Shown here: positions 59,923-64,000 of the stretch, in pieces
Position numbering within the stretch: position 1 is the stretch's first letter
How the letters are laid out: every line of letters starts with the position of its first letter
Source: Dyella solisilvae
GTDB taxonomy: Bacteria > Pseudomonadota > Gammaproteobacteria > Xanthomonadales > Rhodanobacteraceae
Length of the DNA: 64,000 nt
Direction of reading: 5' to 3'
Assembly (NCBI RefSeq): GCF_003351225.1
Contig: NZ_QQSY01000003.1
Coordinates: 483,158-547,157 of the forward strand
Notes under the pieces: model-generated
Database searches by the model: none
What the model was told of the DNA's origin: nothing
What the model saw: only the letters and a program-made list of their open reading frames with translations
Position numbers and translations under genes: made by a program

Positions 59923-60299
59923 TGTCCGGCGCTCACCATTCCCACGACGCGGCTCATCACGGTGCCGCCCACGCCGACCACGGCAGCACCAAGTCCTACC
60001 TGATCGGCTTCACGCTGTCGGTGCTGTTGACCCTGGCCTCGTTCGGCGTGGTCATGAGCGGACTCGTGCCGCATGAGCTGATGATGCCGGGCATCATCGT
60101 GTTCGGCGTGGCCCAGCTGGTGGTCCAGCTGGTCTGCTTCCTGCACATGGGCACGTCGCCGTCGCAGCGCGGCAACCTCGCGATCATGCTGTTCACGATC
60201 CTGATCCTGGGCATCGTGGTGGTCGGTTCGCTGTGGGTGCTGCACAACATGAACGTGAACATGATGCACCCGACCTCCCAGATGATGCCGGTGGAATAA
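59922..60299 (+). CDS. cyoD: Cytochrome bo3 ubiquinol oxidase subunit IV
   Basis: A 125-residue protein with three helices (E. coli 109), needed for assembly of subunit I. The His-rich N-terminus (HHSHDAAHHGAAHADHG) precedes KSYLIGFTLSVLLTLASFGVVM; LVVQLVCFLHM is typical. The ATG shares its A with the cyoC stop. No cyoE (haem O synthase) follows; it must lie elsewhere. Confidence 0.94.
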   Translation: MSGAHHSHDAAHHGAAHADHGSTKSYLIGFTLSVLLTLASFGVVMSGLVPHELMMPGIIVFGVAQLVVQLVCFLHMGTSPSQRGNLAIMLFTILILGIVVVGSLWVLHNMNVNMMHPTSQMMPVE

Positions 60300-60324
60300 G
60301 GCCGGCAGTCCACGAGTTCGGAAC

Positions 60325-60346
60325 AGGGGCGCCTTCGGGCGCCTTT
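60325..60346 (+). terminator. Rho-independent terminator of cyoABCD
   Basis: GGCGCC (60328-60333) pairs with GGCGCC (60338-60343) over a TTCG tetraloop, extended by G-T and A-T pairs at the base (AGG/TTT), starting 26 bases after the cyoD stop. A short T stretch follows in the base pairs. Confidence 0.75.
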
Positions 60347-60390
60347 GTCGTTTACGGCCGAGGTTCGGCCTTCAGGGCAGCTGCCCCCCG

Positions 60391-63140
<2,750 letters not shown>

Positions 63141-63196
63141 TCCGTCGCGGGGGCGAGGCGATTGAAGCGGATCCCCCTCAGATCAGGCAGGATTAA

Positions 63197-64000
<804 letters not shown>

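Overview
The window looks like chromosomal DNA from a GC-rich gammaproteobacterium, most plausibly of the Xanthomonadales (Rhodanobacter/Dyella/Luteibacter type). The reasons are the gene orders folC-dedD-cvpA-purF and TrpR-like regulator-hisGDCBHAF(IE), a quinol-oxidising cyoABCD operon, pyrG-kdsA-eno, and dispersed REP-type hairpins in the gaps. Nothing looks like a prophage, insertion sequence, plasmid or CRISPR locus. The taxon is inferred from gene content, not from a marker search.

Region 1 (1-10.5 kb) is a selenium and formate block. It holds the C-terminal part of a respiratory formate dehydrogenase alpha subunit, its beta (Fe-S) and gamma (cytochrome b556) subunits, the chaperone fdhE, an opposing COG0701-type permease, then selA, selB and tRNA-Sec (selC), with selD converging on them. 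The enzyme's Sec codon and SECIS would lie upstream of the window, but the rest of the machinery to make and insert selenocysteine is here. Region 2 (10.6-13.8 kb) is a copper-resistance pair: a CueR/MerR-type regulator with its own long-spacer promoter, a CopA P-type ATPase, and a 54-residue membrane protein whose ribosome site lies in a hairpin.

Region 3 (13.9-25.6 kb) carries a SnoaL-like protein, a GNAT enzyme, folC-dedD-cvpA-purF, a DUF455 ferritin-like protein, a VOC protein, tRNA-Pro(CGG), hisS and an unusually long histidine ammonia-lyase homologue, then about 750 bp of gene-free DNA with repeats. Region 4 (25.6-36.6 kb) has a MarR-regulated DHA2 efflux pump, an unknown 146-residue protein, and the complete histidine operon behind a TrpR-family regulator with a near-perfect palindromic operator on its own promoter.

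Region 5 (36.9-45.9 kb) is sulfur-related: a FAD/NAD(P)-binding protein, the sulfate ABC importer sbp-cysT-cysW-cysA, an exported caspase-fold (C13) peptidase homologue, the methionine-salvage genes mtnB-mtnD-mtnC, and a Tat-exported HiPIP. Region 6 (46-56 kb) has two tandem amino-acid permeases, a Nudix hydrolase, 3-hydroxyanthranilate dioxygenase, a Cds1-like PLP enzyme, parE and a long aminopeptidase P. Region 7 (56-64 kb) has cyoABCD, then pyrG-kdsA and the start of eno (cut by the window end).

Of the more unusual material I rate highest the compact Sec island with its unassigned permease, the hairpin-masked small membrane gene after copA, the his operon operator, the enlarged HAL-family lyase, the exported C13 peptidase homologue, and two perfect REP doublets (REPIN-like) at 52.0 and 60.4 kb.
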